A stretch of DNA of 64,000 nucleotides from Virgisporangium ochraceum. GTDB taxonomy: Bacteria > Actinomycetota > Actinomycetes > Mycobacteriales > Micromonosporaceae. The notes under the pieces were generated by a model. That model was not told where the DNA came from and did not search any database. It was given only the letters and a program-made list of their open reading frames with translations. Made by a program: the position numbers and the translations under genes. The DNA lies in contig NZ_BOPH01000142.1 of assembly GCF_016863655.1 (NCBI RefSeq), positions 62,001 to 126,000 of the forward strand. The letters are read 5' to 3'. This document shows, piece after piece, positions 52,146 to 64,000 of the stretch; position 1 is the first letter of the stretch, and each line of letters starts with the position of its first letter.

Positions 52146-53006
52146 ATGCGTCGTTCCGGATTGCTGGCCCTGCTCCTCGCCGCCGTCACACTGATCGTCG
52201 CCGTTCCGGGAACGGCACAGGCCGCAGCACCGACCGGGCGGTTCGTCGCGCTCGGCGACTCGTTCACGTCCGCTCCGTTGGTGCCCACGCAGGTCGACCT
52301 GAACTGCGTCCGGTCCAACCGCAACTACCCCGCCGTCACCGCCGCCGCCATCGGCTCGTCGTCGTTCGTCGACGTCAGCTGCGGCGGGGCGACCACCAAC
52401 GACATCCTCAACCCCGGCACCGGCACGCTGGGCTTCGCGGTGCCGGCCCAGCTTGACGCCGTCACGGCCACCACGGCGCTGGTCACGATCGGCATCGGCG
52501 GCAACGACATCGGCTTCAGCAACATCGTCAGGACCTGCGCCGAAGACAGCCTCAGCAGCCCGTTCGGCACGCCATGCAAGAACCGGTACACGGCCGGGGG
52601 CACCGACCAGCTGCAGGCACGCATCGCCGCCGCCGCGCCGAAGGTGGCCGCCGTGCTGCAGGCCGTCCGGAGCAAGGCCCCGAACGCCAGGATCGCGCTG
52701 GTCGGCTACCCGGCCATCGTTCCCGACTCCGGGTACGGATGCTGGCCGGTGGTCCCGTTCGCCTACGGCGACGTGCCCTACCTGCGCAGCACCGAGAAGG
52801 CCCTCAACACCATGCTCGCGAACACCGCCGCCGCCAACGGTGCGTCGTTCGTCGACACGTACACGCCGTCGATCGGGCACGACTCCTGCCAGGGCACCAG
52901 CACGCGCTGGGTGGAAGGGCTGGTCCCGACCAACCTGGCGGCACCGTTCCACCCCAACGAGGCGGGCGAGCGCGGAATGGCCGCCGCGGTCGTCGCTCGG
53001 CTGTAA
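52146..53006 (+). CDS. secreted SGNH/GDSL hydrolase
   Basis: The 286-residue extracellular esterase/lipase has a signal peptide (MRRSGLLALLLAAVTLIVAV, cleavage near AQA) and the SGNH blocks GDSFTSAP (Ser39), CGGATTNDI, IGIGGNDIG and FHPNEAGERGM. Six cysteines suggest three disulfides, as in Streptomyces SGNH lipases. ATG 52146 gives the signal peptide; earlier in-frame codons do not. It faces the response regulator gene across a strong terminator. The substrate is not predictable. Confidence 0.9.
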   Translation: MRRSGLLALLLAAVTLIVAVPGTAQAAAPTGRFVALGDSFTSAPLVPTQVDLNCVRSNRNYPAVTAAAIGSSSFVDVSCGGATTNDILNPGTGTLGFAVPAQLDAVTATTALVTIGIGGNDIGFSNIVRTCAEDSLSSPFGTPCKNRYTAGGTDQLQARIAAAAPKVAAVLQAVRSKAPNARIALVGYPAIVPDSGYGCWPVVPFAYGDVPYLRSTEKALNTMLANTAAANGASFVDTYTPSIGHDSCQGTSTRWVEGLVPTNLAAPFHPNEAGERGMAAAVVARL

Positions 53007-53017
53007 TCGGGTCGCGT

Positions 53018-53047
53018 GGCCGGGCCTGACCGCGGTCAGGCCCGGCC
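53018..53047. terminator. terminator shared by the SGNH and response-regulator genes
   Basis: GGCCGGGCCTGACC and GGTCAGGCCCGGCC form a perfect 14-bp stem around GC. The hairpin overlaps the last codons and the stop of the response-regulator gene on the other strand. Confidence 0.8.
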
Positions 53048-53710
53048 GCCGGGGGTCACCAGGCCGGTCTCGTAGCCGAACACCACCGCCTGTACGCGGT
53101 CGCGCAGGTTCAGTTTCTGCAGGATGCGGCTCACGTGGGTCTTCGTGGTCTGCTCGGAGATGAACAGCTCCGCCGCGATCTCGGCGTTCGACCTGCCGTG
53201 GGCCATCAGCCGTAGCACCTCACGCTCCCGGTCGGTGAGGCCGTTGAGCGACGTCGCTCCGGCCGGCCGCCGCGGTCGGGCCTCCACGAAGTTCTCGATC
53301 AGCCGGCGGGTGATGTTCGGCGCCAGCAGCGCCTCGCCAGCGGCCACCACGCGGACGGCTCTCAGCAGGTCTTCGGGTTCGTTGTCCTTGAGGATGAAGC
53401 CGCTCGCGCCGGCCTGCAGCGCGGCGTAGATGTAGTCGTCGAGGTCGAACGTGGTCAGCATCAGGACCCGGGGCAGGTGCTCGCCGACGCGGTCGGGACC
53501 GAGCAGCTCCCTCGTGGCGGCCAGCCCGTCGAGCACCGGCATCCGCACGTCCATGAGCACCACGTCGGGACGCAGGCTGCGGCACCTCTGCACACCGAGC
53601 TGCCCGTTCTCCGCCTCGCCGACCACCGTGATGTCGGGCTGCGACTCGAGGATCGCCCGGATTCCCACCCGGATCATCGACTGGTCGTCCACGATCAGCG
53701 TGCGGATCAC
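53036..53710 (-). CDS. NarL/LuxR-family response regulator
   Basis: The 224-residue protein has a receiver domain (VIRTLIVDDQ; Asp8/Asp9; phosphoacceptor Asp54 in LMDVRMP; Lys in GFILKDNEP) and a C-terminal LuxR-type helix-turn-helix (LTDREREVLRLMAHGRSNAEIAAELFISEQTTKTHVSRIL). It is regulated by the histidine kinase encoded directly upstream. GTG 53710 overlaps the kinase stop by 4 bp and has GAGGTCAGGG upstream. Target genes are unknown; the neighbouring dedA and SGNH genes are candidates only by proximity. Confidence 0.94.
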   Translation of the reverse strand: MIRTLIVDDQSMIRVGIRAILESQPDITVVGEAENGQLGVQRCRSLRPDVVLMDVRMPVLDGLAATRELLGPDRVGEHLPRVLMLTTFDLDDYIYAALQAGASGFILKDNEPEDLLRAVRVVAAGEALLAPNITRRLIENFVEARPRRPAGATSLNGLTDREREVLRLMAHGRSNAEIAAELFISEQTTKTHVSRILQKLNLRDRVQAVVFGYETGLVTPGGRA

Positions 53711-54933
53711 CCCTGACCTCCGATCGGCAGCCGCGCCGTCACCCGGTAGCCGCCCTCGGGACGGGCGCCCGCGTCGAGCGTCCCTCCCACGAGCCGGGCC
53801 CGTTCGCGCATGCCGGCGAGCCCGTGACCCGCCCGGCCGGGCGCCTCCATGGGGTGTGCGGGCCGGGTCGCCGCCTCGTTCACCACCGACACGATCAGGT
53901 CGGGCCCGTCGGTGCCGAGGACAACCGTCGCGCGGGCACCGGGCGCGTGCCGGATGACGTTGCTCAGCGACTCCTGGACGATGCGGTACGCGGCGAGCCC
54001 CACGCTCTCCGGAACCACCACCCCCTCCTCCTGACGCAGCTCCACCGGCACACCCGCCCGGTCGGCGGACTCGACCAGCTCCGCCAGCCGGCCCAGACCG
54101 GGCACCGGTGACAGCTCCGCGTCGGCGGCATCGTCGCGGAGCACGGCCAGCAGCTGCCGCAGCTCGCGCAGCGTCGCCCGCGCTCCGGCGGCGATCTGAC
54201 CGAACTCGGCTCTCGCCTCCGGGCCGAGCCCCTCGATCCGGTAGGACGCCGACGTCGCCTGCATGTGGATCACCGACATGCTGTGCGCCACGACGTCGTG
54301 CAGCTCGCGGGCGATCCGTGTGCGCTCCTCGGCCACCGCCCGCTGGCTCTGCTCGACCTCCACGTCGTGCCGCGCGTCGGCCAGTTCGCGGCCGATCTCG
54401 CGCCACCGGCGCACGAGCAGAACGGCGCCGAGCACGATCGCCGAGAAGATCGGGTACAGCAGCAGGACCCCGAGCCCGTCGGCGGGCGACCGGCCGCGCG
54501 GGTCGACCAGCACGACCAGGACCAGCACGAACACGCTCAGCGGCCACACCACCAGCACGACCTGGCTCGGGTACCGGGCGGCGAGCAGCGCGACGTGCAC
54601 GATCAGCGTGACCAGGCCGGTGACCGTGAGCGGCCACGTCGAGCCCGAGTCGGGCGGGAGCGCCATCGCCAGCACGACGACGCCCAGGAACTGCAGCGCG
54701 GTGGCCGCCTTCGGCCGCACCAGGAGCAGGACCAGCGCGGTGCTCTGCGCGATGCCCGCCACGAACGCGGCGAGCGGCCACACGTCGAACTCCTCCGCGG
54801 CCAGCGCCACGTTGAGCGGCAGCAACCCCAGCGCGAAGAAGCCGGCGACCAGCCACCAGAACAGCCAGGAATGCCCGGACCGGAACGACTGCACACGGAG
54901 CCGTGCGCGTTCCAGTACCGGACGAATCATCAC
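53707..54933 (-). CDS. sensor histidine kinase, NarL-partner (HPK7) type
   Basis: The 408-residue membrane kinase has about six hydrophobic helices (residues about 22-175) with almost no extracellular domain, then a HisKA_3 dimerisation segment with His212 in IARELHDVVAHSMSVIHMQA, and a HATPase_c domain (RIVQESLSNVIRHAPGA and GHGLAGMRERARLVGG). A sensor with so little outside mass probably detects membrane or intramembrane cues. GTG 54933 lies 6 nt after TACTGT (54945-54940), so it is likely leaderless; ATG 54930 is an alternative. It is coupled to the response regulator. Confidence 0.93.
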   Translation of the reverse strand: MMIRPVLERARLRVQSFRSGHSWLFWWLVAGFFALGLLPLNVALAAEEFDVWPLAAFVAGIAQSTALVLLLVRPKAATALQFLGVVVLAMALPPDSGSTWPLTVTGLVTLIVHVALLAARYPSQVVLVVWPLSVFVLVLVVLVDPRGRSPADGLGVLLLYPIFSAIVLGAVLLVRRWREIGRELADARHDVEVEQSQRAVAEERTRIARELHDVVAHSMSVIHMQATSASYRIEGLGPEARAEFGQIAAGARATLRELRQLLAVLRDDAADAELSPVPGLGRLAELVESADRAGVPVELRQEEGVVVPESVGLAAYRIVQESLSNVIRHAPGARATVVLGTDGPDLIVSVVNEAATRPAHPMEAPGRAGHGLAGMRERARLVGGTLDAGARPEGGYRVTARLPIGGQG

Positions 54934-55067
54934 GCCGCGACAGTACCGAGATCATCCGCGCACCCGCGTCCAACCGCGGAGGCATCTTCACCCCCTACGC
55001 GGGAGGGATGCGCGATGCCTCCGGAGACCGACGATCACCGGGCAACCCCGCACCGACGCTCCAGCGC

Positions 55068-55622
55068 ATGGACCTTCCACTGCTACTCACCGCCCTGTGC
55101 AGCCTCGACGGTGTGCTCCCGATGATCCCGTCCGAGGCCGCGGTCCTCGCGGCCGGCGTCTACGCCCGGTCGAGCCTGCTGGCGGTCGTCCTCGCCACCG
55201 CCGTGGGCGTCTTCATCGGCGACCACCTCGCCTACGGCCTCAGCCGCAGCGTCCTCGGCCCCCGGCTCCTCCGCCGCTCGGAGAAGGCGCGGCGGGCCGT
55301 GTCGACGATGGCCGGCCCCCGCGCGGGCGCCCTGATCGTGGCCTCGCGGTTCCTTCCTGGCGGCCGGGTCACCGCCAACCTCGCCTGCGGCACGGCCCGC
55401 CTCCCCCTACGCCGGTTCAGCCCGGCGTCGGCGGTGGCGGCGCTGGCGTGGGCCGCGTACACGGTCGGGCTGGGCTACGCCGGCGGCGCGGCGTTCGCCG
55501 ACAGCCCGCTCCTCGCGGTCGCGGCCGGGCTGGGGTTGTCGTTCCTCTTCGGCGCCGCCGCGGAGCTGATGCGGCGGCGGGTCAGCCGGCCTGCTCGGTC
55601 GGCCGCACCAGCAGCTCGTTGA
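55068..55622 (+). CDS. DedA-family membrane protein
   Basis: The 184-residue protein has about four to five hydrophobic segments and DedA/VTT features: LPMIPSEAAVLAAGVYA near the N-terminus, GDHLAYGLSR, and ASRFLPGGRVTANLACGTARL. DedA proteins flip or transport lipids such as undecaprenyl phosphate or phosphatidylethanolamine, or support membrane energetics. ATG 55068 is preferred; ATG 55008 would add 20 polar residues. Its 3' end overlaps the convergent SDR gene by 41 bp. Confidence 0.82.
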   Translation: MDLPLLLTALCSLDGVLPMIPSEAAVLAAGVYARSSLLAVVLATAVGVFIGDHLAYGLSRSVLGPRLLRRSEKARRAVSTMAGPRAGALIVASRFLPGGRVTANLACGTARLPLRRFSPASAVAALAWAAYTVGLGYAGGAAFADSPLLAVAAGLGLSFLFGAAAELMRRRVSRPARSAAPAAR

Positions 55623-56352
55623 CCGACATGTGCCGCGGCCGCGTCACGATGTACAGCACGGTGTCGGCGATGTCCTCGGCCTGCAGCGGCTCGACGTCCT
55701 TGAACCGGGCCATGATCGTCTCCATGACCTCGGGCCGGTTGTGCCCGCGCAGCTCGGTGTCGGTCGCGCCCGGCTCGACGAGGGAGACCCGCACGTGCTT
55801 CTGGGTCACCTCCTGGCGCAGCGACTCGCTGAACGCGCCCACGCCGAACTTGGTGGCGTTGTAGACCCCGCTGCCCGAGCGCGGCACCCGGCCGGCCACC
55901 GAGCTGATGTTCACCAGGTCGGCGACACCGCGGGAACCGTCGGACGCGGCCCGGATCAGGTGCGGCACCGCCGCGTGCGAGCAGTACAGGAGACCGAGCA
56001 GGTTGACCCGCACCATCCGGTCCCACTCCTCGGTGGGTGCGCCGACCACGGGACCGAGCAGCATCACGCCGGCGTTGTTCACCAGGGTGTCGAGCCGCCC
56101 GAGTTCCGCCACCGTGTGCTCGACGGCCGAAACCGCCTGTGCCTGATCGGTGACGTCGGCCTCGATCACCAGCGCGGTGCCACCGGCGGACCGGATCCGC
56201 GCCGCGACCGCGTCCAACCGATCCGCCCGGCGGGCGGCGAGCGCCACCGCGGCGCCCCGGGCCGCGAGCTGTTCGGCCGTCGCCTCGCCGATGCCGCTCG
56301 ACGCACCCGTCACGAGCGCGACCGTTCCATCCAACCGCTTCACAGGCGTCAC
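55582..56352 (-). CDS. short-chain dehydrogenase/reductase
   Basis: The 256-residue classical SDR has a Rossmann motif GASSGIGE near residue 16, NNAG in LVNNAGVM, the catalytic Ser in NISSVAG and YNATK (Tyr/Lys). The Arg-rich region AARRAD after beta2 suggests NADP(H). It is NAD(P)-dependent and cytoplasmic, with the substrate unknown. GTG 56352 directly follows the acylphosphatase stop; GTG 56343 with an upstream GGTGA is an alternative. Its 3' end overlaps dedA. Confidence 0.9.
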   Translation of the reverse strand: MTPVKRLDGTVALVTGASSGIGEATAEQLAARGAAVALAARRADRLDAVAARIRSAGGTALVIEADVTDQAQAVSAVEHTVAELGRLDTLVNNAGVMLLGPVVGAPTEEWDRMVRVNLLGLLYCSHAAVPHLIRAASDGSRGVADLVNISSVAGRVPRSGSGVYNATKFGVGAFSESLRQEVTQKHVRVSLVEPGATDTELRGHNRPEVMETIMARFKDVEPLQAEDIADTVLYIVTRPRHMSVNELLVRPTEQAG

Positions 56353-56619
56353 CTACCGTACGAGAAACCCGGTCAAACCCTCCGCGGGCTCGGTCTGCAC
56401 CGCGATCTCCTTGACGGCCGCCAGCCGGGGGCCGTGCCGCGCCCACTCCACCATCCGGTCGACCTGCTCCTCGGCGCCCTCGAAGACCGCTTCGACGCGG
56501 CCGTCACCGAGGTTGCGGACCCATCCGGCGACACCGTGTTCGGTGGCCATCCGCTGGCAGGTGTCGCGGTACGCGACGCCCTGCACCCGCCCGGAGATCA
56601 GAACCCGCCGACGGATCAT
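56353..56619 (-). CDS. acyP: acylphosphatase
   Basis: It hydrolyses acyl phosphates such as carbamoyl or acetyl phosphate. The 88-residue protein has the complete family signature GRVQGVAYR with catalytic Arg18, and WVRNLGDGRVE with Asn36. ATG 56619 lies 6 nt after TAGGGT (56631-56626), supporting this start and a leaderless transcript; the in-frame TTG at 56625 is rejected. It is immediately followed by the SDR gene and preceded, 14 bp away, by the DUF6351 gene on the same strand. Confidence 0.93.
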   Translation of the reverse strand: MIRRRVLISGRVQGVAYRDTCQRMATEHGVAGWVRNLGDGRVEAVFEGAEEQVDRMVEWARHGPRLAAVKEIAVQTEPAEGLTGFLVR

Positions 56620-56633
56620 GGGCAAACCCTAGC

Positions 56634-60406
<3,773 letters not shown>

Positions 60407-60446
60407 TCAGGGGCGGCCGTGCGCCGGCCGACTAGACTCGCTAATC

Positions 60447-60782
60447 ATGATGCGCCGCCGTCTCGCCGCCCTTGCCCTCACCGCCGCCCTCGTCGGAGGC
60501 GGCCTTGCCGGCTGCAGCAGCGAGGGCGCCGATGTCGACTGCAACCTCAACTCCTGCACCGTCACGATGGACCGGGGGGTCGACGCGAAGGCCAGCGTGC
60601 TCGGCGTCGACGTCACGCTGAAGAGCGTCGAGGGCCAGCAGGTCACGCTCGACGTCGGTGGCAACACCGTCACCGTGCCGGTCGGGGCCGACGGCACCGC
60701 CAACGTGGGTGGGCTCGACGTCACCGTGCAGTCCGTCACCGACGACCAGGTGGTCCTGAAGATCACCGGTGGTGGCAATTAG
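60447..60782 (+). CDS. small secreted lipoprotein of unknown function
   Basis: The 111-residue protein has a signal peptide with lipobox LAGC (Cys23) and a mature part of about 88 residues, Val/Thr/Asp-rich with alternating beta-like pattern and two Cys (VDCNLNSCTVTMDRG). No family was recognised. ATG 60447 lies 8 nt after TAGACT (60433-60438), the same hexamer and spacing as asd. The GlcD-type gene starts 2 bp after its stop, so the two are coupled. Confidence 0.8.
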   Translation: MMRRRLAALALTAALVGGGLAGCSSEGADVDCNLNSCTVTMDRGVDAKASVLGVDVTLKSVEGQQVTLDVGGNTVTVPVGADGTANVGGLDVTVQSVTDDQVVLKITGGGN

Positions 60783-60784
60783 GG

Positions 60785-62176
60785 GTGATCGCGGAGCTGA
60801 CGGCCGCTTGCGCCGACCTGGTCACCGATCCCGACCTGCTCGTCTCCTACCAGCGCGACGAGGCCGACCTCTGCGACTCGGCGCCGCCGCTGGCGGTGGC
60901 CCGCCCGAGGACGACCGAGGAGGTCGCGGGCCTGCTCCGGGTCGCGGCCGCCCACCGGATCCCGGTGGTGCCGCAGGGTGCGCGCACCGGTCTCGCGGGT
61001 GGCGCCAACGCGAGCGCGAACGCCCTGGTGGTCTCGCTGACCGGCATGGACCGCATCCTGGACGTCGACCCGGCCAACCGCACTGCCACCGTCCAGGCCG
61101 GGGTGGTCAACTCCGCGCTCCGTGAGGCGGTACGGGAGCACGGGCTCACCTACCCGCCCGATCCGGGCTCGTGGGAGAGCAGCACGATCGGCGGCAACGT
61201 CGCCACCAACGCCGGCGGCATGTGCTGCGTGAAGTACGGCGTCACCACCGAGTACGTCCTCGGTCTCACCGTCGTGCTGGCCGACGGTGAGGTACTGCGC
61301 TGCGGCCGCCGCACCGCGAAGGGCGTCGCCGGGTACGACCTGGCCCGCCTGTTCGTCGGGTCGGAGGGGACGCTCGGCGTCATCACCGAGGTCACCGTGA
61401 AGCTCCGACCGCAGGCCGAGCCGGCCCTGACCCTGGTGGCCGAGTTCCCGAGCGTGGCGAAGGCCGGTGAGGCGGTCTCCGCGATCACCGCCGCCGGGCT
61501 CACACCGAGCCTGCTCGAGCTCATCGACCGCACGATGCTCCGGGCGTTGGAGGCCTACCGGCCGATGGGCCTCGACACCGGCGTGCAGGCCCTCCTGCTG
61601 GCAGCGGCCGACACCGGTCCCCGCGCACAGGCCGACCTGGAGAAGATCGCGCAGTGCTGCGGCGACGCCGAGGTGTACGTGGCCACCGACGCCGCGGAGG
61701 CCGACGCGCTGCTCACCGCCCGCCGTAACGCCCACCCCGCGCTGGAGCACCTGGCCGCCACCACGTTCGGCGACGGTGGTGCGGTGGTGGTCGACGACGT
61801 GGCCGTCCCCCGCAGCCGCCTCGCCGACCTCGTCGAGGGCGTCGAGCGGATCGGTGAGCGGACGGGCGTCATCGTGGCCACGGTCGGCCACGCCGGCGAC
61901 GGCAACCTGCACCCCAACATCATCATCGACCGCACCGATCCGGCCAGCCTCGCCGCCGGTCGCCGCGCGTTTGACGACATCATGGCGCTGGGCCTCGAGC
62001 TCGGCGGCACCGTCACCGGCGAGCACGGCGTCGGCCTGCTCAAGCGCGACTGGCTGGAGCGCGAACTCGGTCCGGTCGGGCTGCGCGTGCACCACGCGAT
62101 CAAGGCCGCGCTCGACCCGCACGGCATCCTCAACCCCGGCAAGGTGATCGCGCCGGCAGTAGATTCGCCTGCGTGA
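60785..62176 (+). CDS. FAD-binding 2-hydroxyacid oxidase/dehydrogenase (GlcD-like)
   Basis: The 463-residue flavoprotein belongs to the VAO/GlcD family, which oxidises glycolate, D-lactate or other 2-hydroxy acids. The FAD-binding segment is PVVPQGARTGLAGGAN, followed by PPDPGSWESSTIGGNVATNAGG and DLARLFVGSEGTLGVITE. The C-terminal cap contains the metal/substrate motif VGHAGDGNLHPN, and the end LDPHGILNPGK is typical. No glcE or glcF partner is present, so it probably acts alone. GTG 60785 is 2 bp after the lipoprotein stop; its stop overlaps the membrane protease start. Confidence 0.9.
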   Translation: MIAELTAACADLVTDPDLLVSYQRDEADLCDSAPPLAVARPRTTEEVAGLLRVAAAHRIPVVPQGARTGLAGGANASANALVVSLTGMDRILDVDPANRTATVQAGVVNSALREAVREHGLTYPPDPGSWESSTIGGNVATNAGGMCCVKYGVTTEYVLGLTVVLADGEVLRCGRRTAKGVAGYDLARLFVGSEGTLGVITEVTVKLRPQAEPALTLVAEFPSVAKAGEAVSAITAAGLTPSLLELIDRTMLRALEAYRPMGLDTGVQALLLAAADTGPRAQADLEKIAQCCGDAEVYVATDAAEADALLTARRNAHPALEHLAATTFGDGGAVVVDDVAVPRSRLADLVEGVERIGERTGVIVATVGHAGDGNLHPNIIIDRTDPASLAAGRRAFDDIMALGLELGGTVTGEHGVGLLKRDWLERELGPVGLRVHHAIKAALDPHGILNPGKVIAPAVDSPA

Positions 62177-64000
62177 ACCAACCTCGGCCGCCCCTCTGGC
62201 ACCTCGTGCTGGCCGTTCTCGTCGGTGGCTGGGTCGTCGGGGTCACCGTCGCCGGTCAGCTCGCGGTGTTCGTCCTGGAGACCATCGCGGCGCTCACCCA
62301 CGGTGCGCCCGGCTCGGGCAGTTCGCAGGTGCTCACCGGCGTGGTCGCGGCGGTGCTGATCACCGTGCCTCCGGCGTTCCTGGCCCGGCTGCCGCTCGCG
62401 CCGGGCGTCCGCGCGGCGCTGCGGGCGTGGGCGCTGGCCGGCGCGGCGTCCGCCGTGCTCGCGGTGGCGCGGGCCGCTCCGGTGTGGTTCCACGAGGGCT
62501 ATCTTCTGGGACTGGCCGCGCTGGCGATCGCGTGCGTCCTGCTCCCGGGACGGGTGTACGCCGCGGTCCGACGGTGGCTGAAGCGCCCCGCCGAACCCAT
62601 CCCGACGGGGCCGACCCGCGACCGGCGGCTGGCGGCACCCGTCGCTCTGGGGCTGGTGCTTCTCGTGCCGTGGGTGTGGGTCGGTGCGCTCGGGGGTGCG
62701 GTCGAGACGGTGGCGGCTGTCGTGGCGGCCGCCGCGGTCGGGTGGCTCGCCGCGCGGATCCTCGATCCGCTCGCCGACGCCCTCGGTGACGACCGGCCGG
62801 GTGGGTGGCGGGGGCTGCTCACCGCGCTCGGTGTCGGGCTGGCTCTCGGGGTCGCGGTCGTGCCGTTGGCCGGAGCGACCGGTGAGCCCGGTATCGCCCT
62901 CGTCGAGCTGTGCGTGCTGCCGATCCTCGGGTTCGCCGTCGACGCGCTGCGCCGGGGCACCGCGGTCCTGGTGGGTCTCGCCGCGTTCGGGCCGTTGGCG
63001 TTCGTCGACCCCGAGGAGACCAACCCGCTGCTCGGCACGTCCGACGTCGGGTTCTGGGCCCTGATCGGCACGGTTGCCGCGTTCCTGCTCGCGGCGACGG
63101 TCGCGGTGGCCGCCGGGCTGGCCGGTCGCGCGGCGGTGCGGGTCCGGCGCCCGATCGCCGTCGCGACGGTGCTCGTGGTCGCGGCGGGCGTCGCGGTGGT
63201 GTACGCCGGGCTCGGCCAGCCCGGTCTGCACGGCGACCGGCTGTTCGTGGTGATGAAGGAGCAGGCCGACCTGTCCGGGCTCGACACGGTCGCCGACCGG
63301 AACGAGCGGCTGCGTCAGACCTACCGGCGCCTGGTCGACACCGCCGAGCGCAGCCAGGCCGCGATCCGTCGGGACCTGCGTTCGTGGCGGGTCGACGCGA
63401 AGCCCTACTACCTCGTCAACGGGCTCGAGGTCGACGGCGGGCCGGTCGTGCGGGCGTGGCTGGCCCGGCGGTCCGATGTGGACCGCGTGCTCACCAACCC
63501 CGTGCTGCGCCCGCTGCCCGACCCACCGAACCCGTTGCGCGGCACCGACCCCCGACCCGACGGTCCACAGTGGAACGTCACGCTGCTGAACGCCGACCGG
63601 GTCTGGGAGGCGGCGGACGTCCGCGGCGCCGGCATCGTCGTCGGCTCGTCGGACTCCGGTGTCGACGGTGCGCATCCCGCGCTGGCGCCCGGTTTCCGGG
63701 GCGGCGACGACTCCTGGTACGACCCGTGGAACGGCACCACCCGCCCCACCGACGACAACGGCCACGGCACCCACACCCTCGGCAGCGCCCTGGGCCGCGA
63801 GGGCATCGGGGTCGCGCCCGACGCCACCTGGATGGGCTGCGTCAACCTGGCCCGCAACCTCGGCAGCCCGGCCCGGTACCTCGACTGCCTGCAGTTCATG
63901 CTCGCCCCGTTCCCGCCCGCCGGTGACCCGTTCCGCGACGGCCGGCCCGACCGGGCGGCCCACGTGCTCACCAACTCGTGGGGCTGCCCGGAACTGGAAG
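62173..64000 (+). CDS. polytopic membrane protein fused to a subtilisin-like (S8) protease, partial
   Basis: The frame from GTG 62173 runs off the window (609 codons seen). Residues about 8-350 contain roughly eight to ten hydrophobic helices. After the last of them (VATVLVVAAGVAVVYAGL) comes an extracellular prodomain-like region (LFVVMKEQADLSGL) and an S8 domain with Asp494 (SSDSGVDG) and His531 (NGHGTH); the catalytic Ser would lie beyond the edge. The start overlaps the GlcD stop by 4 bp. The combination of a long polytopic N-terminus with a subtilase is unusual compared with secreted or single-anchor subtilases. Confidence 0.85.
   Translation, partial: MNQPRPPLWHLVLAVLVGGWVVGVTVAGQLAVFVLETIAALTHGAPGSGSSQVLTGVVAAVLITVPPAFLARLPLAPGVRAALRAWALAGAASAVLAVARAAPVWFHEGYLLGLAALAIACVLLPGRVYAAVRRWLKRPAEPIPTGPTRDRRLAAPVALGLVLLVPWVWVGALGGAVETVAAVVAAAAVGWLAARILDPLADALGDDRPGGWRGLLTALGVGLALGVAVVPLAGATGEPGIALVELCVLPILGFAVDALRRGTAVLVGLAAFGPLAFVDPEETNPLLGTSDVGFWALIGTVAAFLLAATVAVAAGLAGRAAVRVRRPIAVATVLVVAAGVAVVYAGLGQPGLHGDRLFVVMKEQADLSGLDTVADRNERLRQTYRRLVDTAERSQAAIRRDLRSWRVDAKPYYLVNGLEVDGGPVVRAWLARRSDVDRVLTNPVLRPLPDPPNPLRGTDPRPDGPQWNVTLLNADRVWEAADVRGAGIVVGSSDSGVDGAHPALAPGFRGGDDSWYDPWNGTTRPTDDNGHGTHTLGSALGREGIGVAPDATWMGCVNLARNLGSPARYLDCLQFMLAPFPPAGDPFRDGRPDRAAHVLTNSWGCPELE

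Noticed and set aside
49592-52324. 910-codon open frame extending the VMAP-C gene through the BKACE region
   Set aside because: The part above 51205 is the antisense/alternate-frame shadow of the BKACE and SGNH genes; the EAD2 domain begins shortly after ATG 51076.
61555-63963. 802-codon minus-strand frame at the right end
   Set aside because: Arg/Gly/Glu-rich antisense of the GlcD and membrane-protease genes with no recognisable domain.

Overview
The window is high-GC (about 70%) actinobacterial chromosome. GTG starts and 4-bp start/stop overlaps are common, and the gene content is typically actinobacterial: WhiB, MarP, a fused EccCa/EccCb, FxSxx-type proteins and VMAP-C/NB-ARC proteins. 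Short intergenic elements carrying CGATCTTGG-like motifs suggest a member of the Micromonosporaceae; that assignment is inference. There are no rRNA genes, insertion sequences, integrases or CRISPR arrays, and one tRNA gene (tRNA-Pro, CGG).

Layout: (1) 1-5.2 kb: a partial gamma-glutamyltransferase, tilS, a HExxH metalloprotease and dacB, divergent from ppa, in the same order as M. tuberculosis Rv3625c-Rv3628. (2) 5.2-11.9 kb: a partial type VII secretion locus (mycP, a three-ATPase eccC, divergent eccD) without eccB, eccE or esx genes. (3) 12.0-17.6 kb: crp, capA and nth-tlpA-nudix-marP. (4) 17.9-27.0 kb: a TetR-headed acyl-CoA catabolic operon (AtuA, two acyl-CoA dehydrogenases, a biotin-dependent carboxylase). 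(5) 27.2-43.2 kb: a Ser/Thr kinase, a large adenylate cyclase-ATPase, a metallo-hydrolase, ridA, a DUF4177 protein, two ArsA-type ATPases, whiB, ponA2, yqeY, a phosphoesterase and an alpha/beta hydrolase. Blocks 3 and 5 together reproduce the M. tuberculosis order Rv3671c-Rv3683, interrupted by block 4 and the kinase/cyclase pair. (6) 43.2-51.2 kb: tRNA-Pro, then an FxSxx-COOH-like locus: a small FxsA-like peptide, a stand-alone HExxH protein, a SAV_2336/NB-ARC/TPR protein and an EAD2/VMAP-C protein, with no radical SAM enzyme. This is the most unusual part of the window. (7) 51.3-64 kb: a BKACE-type enzyme, an SGNH hydrolase, a two-component pair, DedA, an SDR, acylphosphatase, a secreted DUF6351 protein, asd, an HD hydrolase, a lipoprotein, a GlcD-type oxidase and the start of a polytopic membrane subtilase that runs off the end.

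How the parts may connect: Crp, a class III adenylate cyclase and a near-consensus Crp box placed about 65 bp upstream of the predicted VMAP transcript start give a possible local cAMP circuit. MarP, PonA2, the ArsA pair, WhiB and the thioredoxin-like lipoprotein form the acid, redox and cell-wall stress block known from mycobacteria. The start codons of many first-in-operon genes lie 6-8 nt after a TAnnnT hexamer, which suggests widespread leaderless transcription; this was used to choose several starts.
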